64,000 bases of DNA from Biomaibacter acetigenes (GTDB taxonomy: Bacteria; Bacillota; Thermosediminibacteria; Thermosediminibacterales; Tepidanaerobacteraceae), in NCBI RefSeq assembly GCF_003691585.1, contig NZ_CP033169.1, positions 434,001 through 498,000 of the forward strand. The letters are read 5' to 3'. The notes beneath the pieces are model-generated. The model was not told where the DNA came from. It saw only the letters and a list, made by a program, of their open reading frames with translations, and searched no databases. Position numbers and translations under genes: made by a program. Below, one piece after another: positions 51,960 to 61,831 of the stretch. Position 1 is the stretch's first letter, and the number at the start of each line of letters is the position of its first letter.

Positions 51960-53483
51960 ATGGAATTAAATAAGAGCGAAAGGTCGATTGACAGCAGCCA
52001 GTACATCACCTTCTATCTGGGCAATGAGATGTACGGTGTGGCTATACAATATCTGCAGGAAATAATAAGGGTCCCGGATGTGATAAAGGTCCCGCGTGTC
52101 CCTCTGTATATTCGGGGCCTTACCAACCTGCGGGGGACCATCCTGACGATTGTGGATTGCAGGTTGCGCCTTGGGCTTGCAAAAGAGGAAGATACTGAGG
52201 CAAGCCGGGTGATTGTGCTGACAGCGGATGACAAAAGGCTGGGATATGTGGTAGATCGGGTGGCTGGAGTAATATCTATTCGAAGGGATGAGATAGAGGA
52301 AATATCCGGGGCAGAAGCTAAAGGAGATTTCCTGGAAGGCGTAGCAAGAATGGAAGATGGCGGAAAGTTGGTTATGCTGCTGGATGCAAATCGGCTCCTT
52401 AAATCCTGGGATGGAGAAGCCGGCAAAAAAAATGTGATTTGCCGGACTGTAAATAGCGAAGATAATAAGAAAAGTCCGGATTCTGCCGGTGAAGAGCAGC
52501 TGCAGCTCATCAGCTTCAAGATAGGTGACGAGGAATATGGGATAGAGGTGGCGAACGTCCAGGAGATAGTCCGTTTTTCCGAAGAAATCAACGAAGTCCC
52601 GAACACCCCTCCTTATATTCTTGGAATCATTTCCCTTCGCAGCAAAGTATTGCCCATTGTAAGCCTCAGGCGGTTATTTCGCATGGAGGAATGCGCCTTT
52701 GATGAGAAGTCAAGGATCATAGTAACTCATATAGACGAAGAAGACTGCTCATATACAGTCGGATTTAGGGTCGATGTGGTTTCAGAAGTGCTGCGCATCG
52801 CTAAAGCGTCAATTGTCTCGATGCCGCCGCTTTTGAAAGACAGGGATAGCGAAGAGATAAGCGGAATATGCAAGCTTGACGGCGCAAGGCGCCTGGTTTA
52901 TATCCTTGACCCTAAAAAGATGTTTTCCCACAGGCTGAAAGAAAGTGCTGATATATTACGGTCTTGCGGAGATGATGATAGGATGGAAGTTATTGAAGAG
53001 AGAGATGAAGAGGAACAGCTTGTGAGTTTCGTGTTGGAAGGTATAGAATGTGCATTTTCTATAGAAGACGTGAGGGAAATAATAAGGCTGACGGATATAG
53101 TGGCTGTTCCCAAGGCGCCGGATTTTGTCGAAGGTGTTATAAATCTGCGCGGCGTAATCGTGCCCGTCATTGATCTTCGTAAAAAGTTTGGATTAAAGGA
53201 AAGTGAACGGAGTGAGCATAACAGAATAGTAATCGTCGAGATTTCCGGCAGGTGTACCGGCTTCATTGTAGATTCGGTTAAAGAAGTTCTAAAGGTGAAG
53301 CGAACCCAGATAGAAAACACGCCCGAAATTCTGGTGGATGAAATAGATCAGAGGTTTATCAGAGGTATAGCAAAATTTGACGGAGCAAACAGGATGATTA
53401 TTCTTCTTTCTGCGGAAGAGGTCTTGTCGTGGAAGGAAAAAGAAGAGCTTATGGAAATTAACGAAGAAAAGTTAGGAGAATGA
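51960..53483 (+). CDS. cheW: Triple-domain CheW coupling protein
   Basis: A 507-residue protein made of three CheW domains in a row. Each opens with a short beta strand and the receptor-binding motif: [46 protein letters not shown], then [23 protein letters not shown]...[19 protein letters not shown], then [23 protein letters not shown]...[19 protein letters not shown]. Normal CheW has one such domain, so this may bridge several receptors or CheA units. It ends overlapping the cheB start (ATGA). It belongs to the same operon as the soluble receptor. Confidence 0.92.
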   Translation: MELNKSERSIDSSQYITFYLGNEMYGVAIQYLQEIIRVPDVIKVPRVPLYIRGLTNLRGTILTIVDCRLRLGLAKEEDTEASRVIVLTADDKRLGYVVDRVAGVISIRRDEIEEISGAEAKGDFLEGVARMEDGGKLVMLLDANRLLKSWDGEAGKKNVICRTVNSEDNKKSPDSAGEEQLQLISFKIGDEEYGIEVANVQEIVRFSEEINEVPNTPPYILGIISLRSKVLPIVSLRRLFRMEECAFDEKSRIIVTHIDEEDCSYTVGFRVDVVSEVLRIAKASIVSMPPLLKDRDSEEISGICKLDGARRLVYILDPKKMFSHRLKESADILRSCGDDDRMEVIEERDEEEQLVSFVLEGIECAFSIEDVREIIRLTDIVAVPKAPDFVEGVINLRGVIVPVIDLRKKFGLKESERSEHNRIVIVEISGRCTGFIVDSVKEVLKVKRTQIENTPEILVDEIDQRFIRGIAKFDGANRMIILLSAEEVLSWKEKEELMEINEEKLGE

Positions 53484-54599
53484 TTTCAGGTATGGGTAAA
53501 AAAATCCGCGTGCTTGTAGCGGACGATTCTGCTTTCATGCGCAGGTGCTTAAAAGATATTCTTGAAAGCGAAGAAGACATAGAGGTGATTGACACTGCCC
53601 GGGATGGGCTAGAAGCGGTAGAAAAGACCCAGAAAACTTTACCCCGATGTAGTCACCCTTGATATAAATATGCCGCACATGGATGGTCTTACGGCACTGC
53701 AGCATATTATGTCTCTTGCGCCCTGCCCGGTTGTAATTATTTCATCCCTCACTACGGAGGGGGCCTTAACCACCCTTGAAGCCCTTGAGCTTGGAGCCGT
53801 TGATTTCGTAGCAAAACCCGGGGGTACAATTTCACTGGGAATAAAACAGCTGGCCGATGAAATTGTGGAAAAGGTTAGAGCAGCTGCTCTTTCGAACAGG
53901 AAATTGATAGGTAGTTCAGGGTTTTTCAGAAAATCTGCCGGTGAAATTAAAAGGCAGGATGCGTCTGTAAAGATAAATAAGGCCAGGATTTTAAAAGATG
54001 AAATTGTTGTAATTATTGGAGTTTCAACCGGTGGGCCGAAGACTCTAATGGAGATATTGCCGCGCCTTCCTTCCGACTTTCCGGGGGCAGTGCTGGTGGT
54101 CCAGCACATGCCCCCGGCTTTTACGGAATCTTTTGCAAAACGCCTTGACCAATACTGCAATTTGCCCGTAAGGGAAGCAAGCGACGGAGCTGCTGTAGAG
54201 CCCGGAACGATTACTATAGCAAAAGGCGGGTGGCATCTTGTGGTGGAACAGGATGCGGGGAAATTGGGCCTAAAAGCCAGATTGACCGTGGAACCTGAAG
54301 AGGCGCTGTACAAGCCGTCTGTTAACATTACCATGAAATCGGTGCTTGAAAATATGGATGGCCGGAATATTATAGGCGTGCTGCTTACCGGTATGGGCGA
54401 CGATGGAGCCGATATGATGGTTGAGATAAGAAAAAAGGGCGGGTTTACTATCGCAGAATCGGAAGAGACAGCAGTGGTTTATGGTATGCCCAGAGCGGCC
54501 ATTGAGCGAGGCGGGGCAGACATAGTAGCACCCGCTTATAAAATTGGAGATATTATATTAAAGAAGGTGAATGAATATGCAAGAGTCTCGCATAAATGA
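53480..54599 (+). CDS. cheB: CheB-type protein-glutamate methylesterase (frameshifted)
   Basis: CheB removes methyl groups from receptors and is switched on by phosphorylation of its receiver. The receiver starts [20 protein letters not shown]. An extra A in the run 53633-53636 breaks the frame; removing it gives [20 protein letters not shown] with the phospho-Asp. The catalytic domain is complete: Ser in [14 protein letters not shown], His in [13 protein letters not shown] and Asp in [16 protein letters not shown] 53480 overlaps the cheW stop; ATG 53492 is an alternative. It is probably functional if the indel is an artefact. Confidence 0.88.
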
Positions 54600-55155
54600 G
54601 CTATTAAATTTGATGAAAAACGGCAAAAGTGAAAACGAACGCATAGTGGCGGCGCTTGATCTTGGAGAAGCCGAAGGTGAAAGAGTTGTGGAGGCCCTTA
54701 CAGGGCAACTTGAGGTAGAGACAAGCAGGGCAGTTCAGGAAGCGATAGTAAGTTCTCTTATTAAAATAAGGGACAGGTGTGTGGCTGAGTCTGCGGCAGA
54801 GCTTTTAAAGAACGAAGATGCATATATTAGAAACGCTGGAGTCGAAATACTTGCCCTTATTGGAGATTCGGCGCTGGATGTCATTGAAAAAATGATTAAA
54901 CACCCCGACAAAGATGTCCGTCAGCAGGTTGTCAATGCTTTGGGGGAGGGGCGTTTAAAGAAAGCGCCGATGATTTTAAGAAAAGTGATAGAAGAAGATG
55001 AAGATGAAAATGTTGTAGCAGCAGCAATTGAGTATTTAGGCGAAGTTGGCTGCGGCAAGGAAGACAGGGAAGTAATAATGCGGGCTGCCAAACGTTTTTC
55101 CAGCCCGTTTTTTGACTATACTGTGAAAACTGCTATAATGAAACTTTCAGGGTAA
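54571..55155 (+). CDS. HEAT-repeat protein in the chemosensory operon
   Basis: A 194-residue alpha-helical protein with HEAT/PBS-like repeats: NERIVAALDLGEAEGERVVEALTGQL, ETSRAVQEAIVSSLIKIRD, AYIRNAGVEILALIGDSALDVIEKMI, KDVRQQVVNALGEGRLKKAPMILRKVI and NVVAAAIEYLGEVG. Such repeats bind protein partners. It overlaps cheB by 29 bases (ATG 54571 with GAAGGTG upstream) and precedes cheR, so it is almost certainly part of the pathway, perhaps as a scaffold or substrate of methylation control. No enzymatic motif. Confidence 0.8.
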   Translation: MNMQESRINELLNLMKNGKSENERIVAALDLGEAEGERVVEALTGQLEVETSRAVQEAIVSSLIKIRDRCVAESAAELLKNEDAYIRNAGVEILALIGDSALDVIEKMIKHPDKDVRQQVVNALGEGRLKKAPMILRKVIEEDEDENVVAAAIEYLGEVGCGKEDREVIMRAAKRFSSPFFDYTVKTAIMKLSG

Positions 55156-55184
55156 AGGCTGTTTTTTTGAGATGAGGTGCAAAA

Positions 55185-56003
55185 GTGACGGTTGAAGAAT
55201 TTGTAAAGCTAAGGGATTTTGTATATAGAAAGACCGGAATTTATTTTGAAGAGCATAAAAAGTATTATGTTGAAAGCAGAATTGAAAGCCGCATTAGGGC
55301 AACCGGTCATGAAAATTTCAGAAGTTATTTTACATGGCTGCGATTTGACATGATGGGGAAGGAACTTCAAGAACTGGTCAATCTTTTGACGGTAAATGAG
55401 ACTTATTTCTTCAGGGAGTATTATCAATTGAAATGTTTTGCGGAAGAAGTTCTGCCTGAGATTCTGGATAAAAAGCGGGGAGAAAAGCTGCGGAAGATCC
55501 GCGTCTGGTCTGCCGGGTGTTCTACGGGCGAAGAACCGTATACGCTTGCAATAATTATGGAAGAAATGCTCGAAGACCTGGAAGGTGTAACCTGGGAGGT
55601 CCACGCAACTGATATCAATACTGAGGTCATGGAAAAAGCTGAGCTTGGTTTGTATTCAAAAAGGTCTGTCCGGTTGGTGCCCGAAGAGTACAAAATGCGT
55701 TACTTTTTAAAACGCGGAGAATTTTATGAAGTAATACCAAATATTAAAAAGAAGGTTGAGTTCTATCAGCTTAATTTAATGGATGCCGCAGAAATGCGAA
55801 AAATGAACAATTTTGATTTGATTTTTTGCAGAAATGTGCTGATTTATTTTGATGATGCATCGCGAAGGGAGGTGGCCCTTTACTTTTATGAAGCCCTGAC
55901 AGAAGGCGGCTATATATTTTTGGGCCATTCCGAGTCGATGAGCCGTATAACTCCAATTTTTAAACTGCGTCGATTTAAGAATGCATTCGTATACCAGAAA
56001 TGA
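55185..56003 (+). CDS. cheR: CheR-type chemoreceptor methyltransferase
   Basis: A 272-residue SAM-dependent enzyme that methylates glutamates on the receptor coiled coil. The N-terminal helical domain (FVKLRDFVYRKTGIYFEEHKKYYVESRIESRI) and NLLTVNETYFFREYYQLKCFAEEVLP are diagnostic. The SAM site is IRVWSAGCSTGEEPYTLAIIMEEM, and FDLIFCRNVLIYFDDASRREVALYFYEAL and GYIFLGHSESM follow. GTG 55185 has GAGGTG upstream. It pairs with CheB in adaptation. Confidence 0.94.
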   Translation: MTVEEFVKLRDFVYRKTGIYFEEHKKYYVESRIESRIRATGHENFRSYFTWLRFDMMGKELQELVNLLTVNETYFFREYYQLKCFAEEVLPEILDKKRGEKLRKIRVWSAGCSTGEEPYTLAIIMEEMLEDLEGVTWEVHATDINTEVMEKAELGLYSKRSVRLVPEEYKMRYFLKRGEFYEVIPNIKKKVEFYQLNLMDAAEMRKMNNFDLIFCRNVLIYFDDASRREVALYFYEALTEGGYIFLGHSESMSRITPIFKLRRFKNAFVYQK

Positions 56004-56017
56004 GGTGATGAAAGATT

Positions 56018-58333
56018 ATGAAACTCCGAGCTTTAATTGTAGATGATTCTGCTGCGGTCCGAGGCTTTCATGGCTCGATACTTCGGGATGCGGGGTTTGA
56101 GATAGAAGAAGCCGCCAACGGTTATGAAGCCCTGGAAAAATATTTCAAAAAAAAATTTGACCTTCTGCTGGTTGACGTGAATATGCCCAAAATGCACGGA
56201 TACGAGCTAATAAGACAGATAAGACAGCAGGAGCTTTACGGCTTTATCCCCGCCATAGTCATATCCACAGAGTCGGGAGAAAATGACTATTTGGAAGCCT
56301 TCCGAGCCGGAGCCAATCTTTATATAGAAAAACCTGTTGATCCAATTTACCTGCAGCTTTCCGCCAGGATGCTGACGGGAATTCATACAGACGACAACAT
56401 ATTATGCACAATTTCGGCAGATAGAAAAAAATTTTTGAGGGAATTATTGCATAATAAAGACGGCGATATATACGAGGTATCGCTGCAGACAGTCGACGCC
56501 GGCGCAATGGAGGTTGATATACTTGATGTTTTCTGCAAGCTGAGAGAAATCGGAGAAGTTGCACATATTGCTGCTGATACACAGAAATTGCCTTCGCTTC
56601 AAGATTTTGACCCTTCTATCCCCTATGTATCATTGACATTTGTTATCGTGACCGATAAAAGCGCGCAGGAGATAGAAAATGTTATAAGGGAAGCAGTGGG
56701 ACCTGAAAGCAGCATGAGGGTAATTGTATCTCCAGTGTCCTCAGAAGCAGGTGGGGATATTATAGAATCGGGAAGCCGTTCTGCGGATATTTATGCTAGT
56801 GAAGATAAGGTAGGCGAAGTGCTGGATTTGATCATTTCTCAACAGAAGGTATTCTACGAGATTGCCCAAACCCCGGAAGAACAGCGATCGAGGGGGGATA
56901 TAGTAATAAGTATATTGCAGAAAGCAGCAGAGTACATGGGCTGGATTACAAAGGGAGAAAGCCTGATTGAAGCATTTGAAAAAAATGAGGGCAAATGGCC
57001 TGATAGGTTTTTAGCTCTTATTAGCCGGATAATGGAGGACAAAGGAAAAACAGGCAGAAATGAGCAGGATAGTATCGGCAGAACGGCGGCTGTGGAAAGG
57101 GATGAAAAAGTTGCTGCAAAAACCAGCGGGGGTGACGGCGGTTCAGAGAGCGAAACAACAAAAACATTGAAGGTAGAACAGTCTAAAGTGGATGAACTCA
57201 TGAATTTGGTTGGTGAACTGATCGTGGTTAACAATGGCCTTTCGTATATGGTAAGAAAAGTTGAAATTAAATACGGTTTGTCGGAAATAACAAGAGAGTT
57301 AAAAGAAAGACATGTTTTGCTGAATAGAATAGGAAAGGATTTACAGGATATAGTTATGGGCTTACGGCTTCTTCCTATACGCTATATCTTTGACCGCTTC
57401 CCGCGAATGATTCGTGAAATCAGCAGGAAGTTGAATAAGAAGGTGCACCTTGTCACCGAAGGCGAAGAGACACAAATAGATAAAAATATCGTAACGGCTC
57501 TTTACGATCCGATGCTGCACATTATAAGGAATGCGATCGACCATGGCATTGAAGAACCCGAAGTTCGGCTGAAAGCCGGCAAGCCCGAAGAAGGCACGCT
57601 TGTTATGAGCGCCCAGCGTATAGGAGACAAAGTCGTGGTTGAAGTCAGAGATGACGGGCGCGGCATCGACCCTGATGTTGTACGGGCTAAAGCGGTTGAA
57701 AAAGGGTTTGTATCTATTGAAGAAGCAGCCGGGATGAAAGATGATGAAGCATTAGAACTTTTGTTCTTACCCGGTTTCAGCACTTTGGAAGGTGTAACCG
57801 AGCTGTCCGGCAGAGGGGTAGGAATGGATGTAATCCGGGATACGGTTAAAAAACTGGGAGGAAACGTGCGCGTGGTCAGCAAGGCAGGAACGGGAACTTC
57901 TGTATTTATGGAACTGCCTGTGACAATGGTGACATCAAGAGTGCTGCTCATTACCATGCAGGGCCGGCGCTACGCTTTGCCGCTCGAAAGCGTACGCGAG
58001 ATGGTAAAAATCAAAGCAGATGATATAAGGAGGATAAAAGGAAAAGAAATAGTTGTCATTAGGCAGGAAATAATACCGATTTTAAGGCTGCGGGAGTTTA
58101 TGGGGCTTCAAGGCGATACAGATAAGGGGTATGAGTTTGAAGAGTATCCGCTGGTTGTGCTAAATAGCGGCATGGCAGTGGTGGTGGATGAATTTGTTGG
58201 TGAGCAGGAAATTATCATAAGACCGCTTTCTGAGGAACTTTCTTCTGCCACCTGTTTTTTAGGCGCAGCCATACTGGGAGATGGAAATATTGTCCTTGTA
58301 CTGAATACTGAAGAACTGGCTGGAGGGGTTTAA
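56018..58333 (+). CDS. cheA: CheA-type histidine kinase with N-terminal receiver and no Hpt domain
   Basis: A 771-residue CheA variant. Residues 1-118 form a receiver (DD at 9-10, phospho-Asp53 in LLLVDVNMPK, Thr84, Lys105 in IEKP). Residues 130-340 hold a region resembling CheA P2-type domains. Then come the dimerisation domain (VDELMNLVGELIVVNNGLSYM), the ATPase domain (N box LHIIRNAIDHGIEEP, G1 EVRDDGRGIDP, G2 LSGRGVGMDVIRDTV, GTGTSVFMELP) and the CheW-like P5 domain. No His-containing Hpt (HxxKG) domain is present. That domain is in the next gene, so phosphotransfer must occur between two proteins. AGGTGATG precedes the ATG. Confidence 0.92.
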   Translation: MKLRALIVDDSAAVRGFHGSILRDAGFEIEEAANGYEALEKYFKKKFDLLLVDVNMPKMHGYELIRQIRQQELYGFIPAIVISTESGENDYLEAFRAGANLYIEKPVDPIYLQLSARMLTGIHTDDNILCTISADRKKFLRELLHNKDGDIYEVSLQTVDAGAMEVDILDVFCKLREIGEVAHIAADTQKLPSLQDFDPSIPYVSLTFVIVTDKSAQEIENVIREAVGPESSMRVIVSPVSSEAGGDIIESGSRSADIYASEDKVGEVLDLIISQQKVFYEIAQTPEEQRSRGDIVISILQKAAEYMGWITKGESLIEAFEKNEGKWPDRFLALISRIMEDKGKTGRNEQDSIGRTAAVERDEKVAAKTSGGDGGSESETTKTLKVEQSKVDELMNLVGELIVVNNGLSYMVRKVEIKYGLSEITRELKERHVLLNRIGKDLQDIVMGLRLLPIRYIFDRFPRMIREISRKLNKKVHLVTEGEETQIDKNIVTALYDPMLHIIRNAIDHGIEEPEVRLKAGKPEEGTLVMSAQRIGDKVVVEVRDDGRGIDPDVVRAKAVEKGFVSIEEAAGMKDDEALELLFLPGFSTLEGVTELSGRGVGMDVIRDTVKKLGGNVRVVSKAGTGTSVFMELPVTMVTSRVLLITMQGRRYALPLESVREMVKIKADDIRRIKGKEIVVIRQEIIPILRLREFMGLQGDTDKGYEFEEYPLVVLNSGMAVVVDEFVGEQEIIIRPLSEELSSATCFLGAAILGDGNIVLVLNTEELAGGV

Positions 58334-59239
58334 ATGGAATGGAATTACATTGATGCATATGTTGAAGAGACGGGGGAACAGCTTTCAAGTTTGGAGCAAC
58401 TTTTTCTGGAATTGGAAAAAAGACCTGAACAATCGGAGATTTTAAACGAGATTTTCAGGATTGTGCACACATTAAAAGGCTCATCAGCTACTATGGGTTT
58501 CATCGAAGTAGCAGATTTCAGCCATAATTTGGAGAGCTTTTTTGATAAGCTTCGAAAAGGTGAAATTAGTATTAATGATGAACTGGTAGACCTTTTCTTT
58601 AAATGCCTTGACGCCCTTAAAGAAATGACCACTGCAGCGATCAAAGGAGAAGTTTATAACGGCAATGCAAATAAGCTTACGGAGATTATAGACAATTTAA
58701 TACAAACAGACTCGACCAGTAAAATTAAAAGTCAGGGAGAAAATACCAAATGGCAGGTATCGGTAAGGATAAACAGTGATTGTATGATGAAAACTGCTCG
58801 CGCTCTGATAATAGAAAAATATATCGAGGAAATGGGTAACATATTAAGCATTGATCCACCTGTTGACGTTTTAATAAAAGAAAAACTTGAATGTGAAGAA
58901 ATATCGGCGGTAATTGAAATTCAAAGAGATGTCGAAGATGTAGTTTTGGGGCTGAAAAATATACCAGATGTAGCGAAAGTGGAAATAAGACAGTCTGATA
59001 AAAACCCTGACGGTGTGCGAATAAATTTAAGCATAGCGCATAAACCCGATGACCTCAAGCGCTTAAAAGAAGCATTGTTGCACGCCGATGAAATAAAGCT
59101 TGAGTTTAGCGAAAGGTATAAGATGAATCTTGCACTACTGCAGCTTGTACTTGCCGCTCACAGGGAAAACAGAATGGTACGTTGTGAAAAAGGCGGAGGC
59201 CCTGCAGTCAAGATGTTAAAGCTAATGGGTGTATTGTAA
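58334..59239 (+). CDS. Stand-alone Hpt (P1) protein, partner of the split CheA
   Basis: A 301-residue protein starting directly after the CheA stop. Residues 1-110 are an Hpt domain: YVEETGEQLSSLEQLFLELEKRP, then IFRIVHTLKGSSATMGF with the phospho-His at residue 45, and FSHNLESFFDKLRKGEI. Residues 140-300 (WQVSVRINSDCMMKTARALIIEKYIEEMGNILSIDP...) resemble CheA P2-type domains, as in the CheA gene next door. It supplies the P1 and P2 functions missing from or separated in CheA. Zero-base spacing implies tight translational coupling. Confidence 0.88.
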   Translation: MEWNYIDAYVEETGEQLSSLEQLFLELEKRPEQSEILNEIFRIVHTLKGSSATMGFIEVADFSHNLESFFDKLRKGEISINDELVDLFFKCLDALKEMTTAAIKGEVYNGNANKLTEIIDNLIQTDSTSKIKSQGENTKWQVSVRINSDCMMKTARALIIEKYIEEMGNILSIDPPVDVLIKEKLECEEISAVIEIQRDVEDVVLGLKNIPDVAKVEIRQSDKNPDGVRINLSIAHKPDDLKRLKEALLHADEIKLEFSERYKMNLALLQLVLAAHRENRMVRCEKGGGPAVKMLKLMGVL

Positions 59240-59267
59240 GTAATTTTTGCAAGCAAAATGATAAGGA

Positions 59268-59696
59268 GTGAATGTATATGAGATTTTCAAATGCTATAGA
59301 ATTAATCCGGAAGAAATTGTGGCCGAAATTACAGAACGAGAGACCGTGAAGGATATTAATGCTGTGTACGTTTTTGCTAGGGAATTAACAGAACTCGGGG
59401 TGCGGTTTACAATAGACGATTTTGGAAGTGGTTTTTCTTCATTCATTTATCTTCGTTACTTTGGCTGCTACTTTGCCAAGATTGGGGGTTCTTTAGTGCG
59501 TGATATAAATAGGAGCGGACGTTCAAGAATGATAGTAGAAAACATGGCAAAACTTTTGCAAAGGCTTTCGATAGAGGTAGTAGCAGAATTCATAGAAAAT
59601 CGTGAAATAGCTGAAATATTACATCGCTCAGGCATCCGCTACGGTCAGGGCTATTATTTGGGAATGCCGTCGATATGCCCTGGTTATAAAGATTAA
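59268..59696 (+). pseudogene. Truncated, degenerate EAL domain
   Basis: The frame encodes the C-terminal two thirds of a c-di-GMP phosphodiesterase (EAL) domain: INPEEIVAEITERETVKDIN, VRFTIDDFGSGFSSFIYLRYF and IRYGQGYYLGMPS. The first part, with the EAL motif, is missing. The usual KIDGSFV is KIGGSLV and AEGVE is AEFIE, so catalysis is unlikely. AAGGAG at 59263 would better serve an ATG at 59278 in another frame. It may be a remnant or a non-catalytic c-di-GMP binder at the end of the chemosensory operon. Confidence 0.7.
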
Positions 59697-59722
59697 TATT
59701 AAAATATGTCTTAATTTATAAC

Positions 59723-59950
59723 TTAAGGACCTTCCGCCGGGAAGGGTCTAAATACCCTTAGCCTGAGACCGGCCGCTGGAATTCCTTTATCTCTCAGGAT
59801 ATCTACGGCCAATTCCATTTCGGAGGCCATGGACCCCATTGAGAGGAGGAAGAATTCAGTCTTTTCGGTTCGATAGACGTCAAAAAGACCACCATGCCAG
59901 TGCCCTGTAAGTTTTTCATATTCCCGGGCGCTCAAATTGATAAACATAAG
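59723..59950 (-). pseudogene. Pyruvate/2-oxoacid:ferredoxin oxidoreductase alpha subunit fragment
   Basis: On the reverse strand a frame reads YEKLTGHWHGGLFDVYRTEKTEFFLLSMGSMASEMELAVDILRDKGIPAAGLRLRVFRPFPAE, which corresponds to a central part of a PorA-type subunit (family form: VAMGS..GT...VD.LR..G..VGLL..R.FRPFP). Both ends are missing and there is no start site. The upstream extension of the open frame to 60082 shows no coding similarity. Rest of the 59697-60177 gap: nothing recognised. Confidence 0.7.
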
Positions 59951-60177
59951 GCAAAATAAAATTGTCAAAATCGAGGCCCTGTCGAGATGGAAAAGCTTAG
60001 AACTGGGGAATGTATCGCCGGCGGAATTTATCGGTTGGCATTCATCCGTAAATGGCATAAATCTATATTTTGATCTGATCAATGTTTTGTGATTTTAAGG
60101 TATACCTGATTTTTACTTGGGAAAAAATATATTATCGAGGCGGCACTTTGTTAACGACATGAAAAGCCGGTGATAGA

Positions 60178-61812
60178 TTGTTCGGTTTCCGTAAGTTCAA
60201 AAGATTTATAAAGCCTGGCAAGGGCGGCATAAAAAAGCGGGATGACCCTTCGAACAGCAGATCAACTATAGGGGTATCCTATATGGAGTCTCTGGAAAAC
60301 CAGGTCCTTGGTAAAGACATGGAAAATAACCTTAACCAGCTCAAAACCATTCTCGACAGATGCAGTGATGTAATTTACCGGGAGTTTGTTTTTGCTCAAA
60401 ATGAGCAGATTAAGCTGGCGTTGATATATACGGACGGCCTGGCGGACAAAGGGCAGGTCAGCGACCAGATAATGCGCGCCCTGGCCCTGGAGGTACCGAT
60501 GGCTGTGCCGGGGCGCATTATCTCTAAGGCTCAGGCTCTGGAATTCATTAAAGAGCGGGGCCTTTGCATACACCAGATCAAGGAAACGAATAAACTGGGC
60601 GAAGTGGTCCATGCGATTCTGTCGGGGGACACCGTTCTGCTGGTGGACGGGCACGATACCGCCATAATCAACGGCGCCAGGGGCTGGGAGTCGCGTCCCA
60701 TAACCGATCCGGAAGCCGAACCGACGGTACGGGGGTCCCGGGAATCTTTCGTGGAATCTATCCGTGTCAATACTTCGCTTTTGCGCAGAAAGATAAAAAA
60801 CCCGAATCTCAAGATAGAATCCTTTCAAATCGGAAGGCTGTCGACTACCGATGTGGCCATAGCCTATCTGGAGGGAGTTGCAAATCCAGCGATAATAAAA
60901 GAAGTAAAGACAAGGATTGAAAGAATAAAAATAGACGCCATTCTTGAAACGGGTTACATAGAAGAATTGATAGAAGATGAACCGTGGAGCCCTTTCCCTA
61001 CTGTCAATCATACCGAAAAGCCGGACCGAGTAGCGGCAATGCTTCTGGAGGGGCGGGTAGCGGTTTTTGTGGACGGGACTCCCTTTGTGCTGACTGTGCC
61101 AAGTCTTTTAGTGGAGTTTCTCCACGCTTCCGAGGATTACTATGAAAGATTTATCTTTACTTCTGCGGTGAGGGTCATTCGGTATCTAGCAGCCTTTGCT
61201 TCGCTTATACTTCCCTCGCTTTATATCGCCATAGTCAGTTACCATCACGAACTGCTGCCTACGGCGCTTCTGCTGAGTGTCGCCGCACAGCGCGAAAGAG
61301 TGCCTTATCCGGCATTTTTTGAAGTCTTTTCGATGGAATTAGTATTTGAAGTGCTCCGCGAAGCCGGTATACGCCTGCCCCGGCCTATCGGTCAGGCCAT
61401 AAGCATAGTCGGGGCCCTGGTCCTGGGCGATTCTGCCGTAAGGGCCGGTTTTGTGGCGGAGGCAACAATTATAGTGGTGGCGTTTACCGGAATATCGTCG
61501 TTTACGTTTCATTACAGCGCCAGCATTTCTTTCCGCCTGCTCCGGTTTTTTCTGATGATACTTTCCGGGACTCTGGGACTTTTCGGGCTGACTGCGGGCG
61601 TTTCCGCCATATGTATTCACCTGTGCAGCCTGCGCTCCTTTGGAGTGCCATATCTTTCGCCGGTGGTTCCCACAGCATATTCCGACTTAAAAGATGTGGT
61701 CCTGAGGGCTCCATGGTGGGCAATGCTCACAAATCCTCGGTCTATTATCGGATATAATAAAAAAAGAGAGGCGTATGGTCTAAAACCCACGCCGCCGGAA
61801 GACGGGAAATAA
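60178..61812 (+). CDS. Spore germination protein GerA family (operon 2, A subunit)
   Basis: A second germinant receptor A subunit, 544 residues. It shows the cytoplasmic region CSDVIYREFVFAQNEQIKLALIYTDGLADKG and TVRGSRESFVESIRVNTSLLRRKIKNPNLKIESFQIGRLSTTDVAIAYLEGVAN, then the membrane region VLREAGIRLPRPIGQAISIVGALVLGDSAVRAG and LRSFGVPYLSPVVP. TTG 60178 is the likely start, after GGTGATAGA. It is clearly related to but different from the copy at 25401. The order in this operon is A-B-C. Confidence 0.94.
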   Translation: MFGFRKFKRFIKPGKGGIKKRDDPSNSRSTIGVSYMESLENQVLGKDMENNLNQLKTILDRCSDVIYREFVFAQNEQIKLALIYTDGLADKGQVSDQIMRALALEVPMAVPGRIISKAQALEFIKERGLCIHQIKETNKLGEVVHAILSGDTVLLVDGHDTAIINGARGWESRPITDPEAEPTVRGSRESFVESIRVNTSLLRRKIKNPNLKIESFQIGRLSTTDVAIAYLEGVANPAIIKEVKTRIERIKIDAILETGYIEELIEDEPWSPFPTVNHTEKPDRVAAMLLEGRVAVFVDGTPFVLTVPSLLVEFLHASEDYYERFIFTSAVRVIRYLAAFASLILPSLYIAIVSYHHELLPTALLLSVAAQRERVPYPAFFEVFSMELVFEVLREAGIRLPRPIGQAISIVGALVLGDSAVRAGFVAEATIIVVAFTGISSFTFHYSASISFRLLRFFLMILSGTLGLFGLTAGVSAICIHLCSLRSFGVPYLSPVVPTAYSDLKDVVLRAPWWAMLTNPRSIIGYNKKREAYGLKPTPPEDGK

Positions 61813-61831
61813 TGCGAAAAGGTGGTTACAT

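Noticed and set aside
59951-60082. Upstream part of the reverse-strand frame over the PorA fragment
   Set aside because: It shows no similarity to the family and no start site; only the section from about 59950 down to 59723 looks coding.
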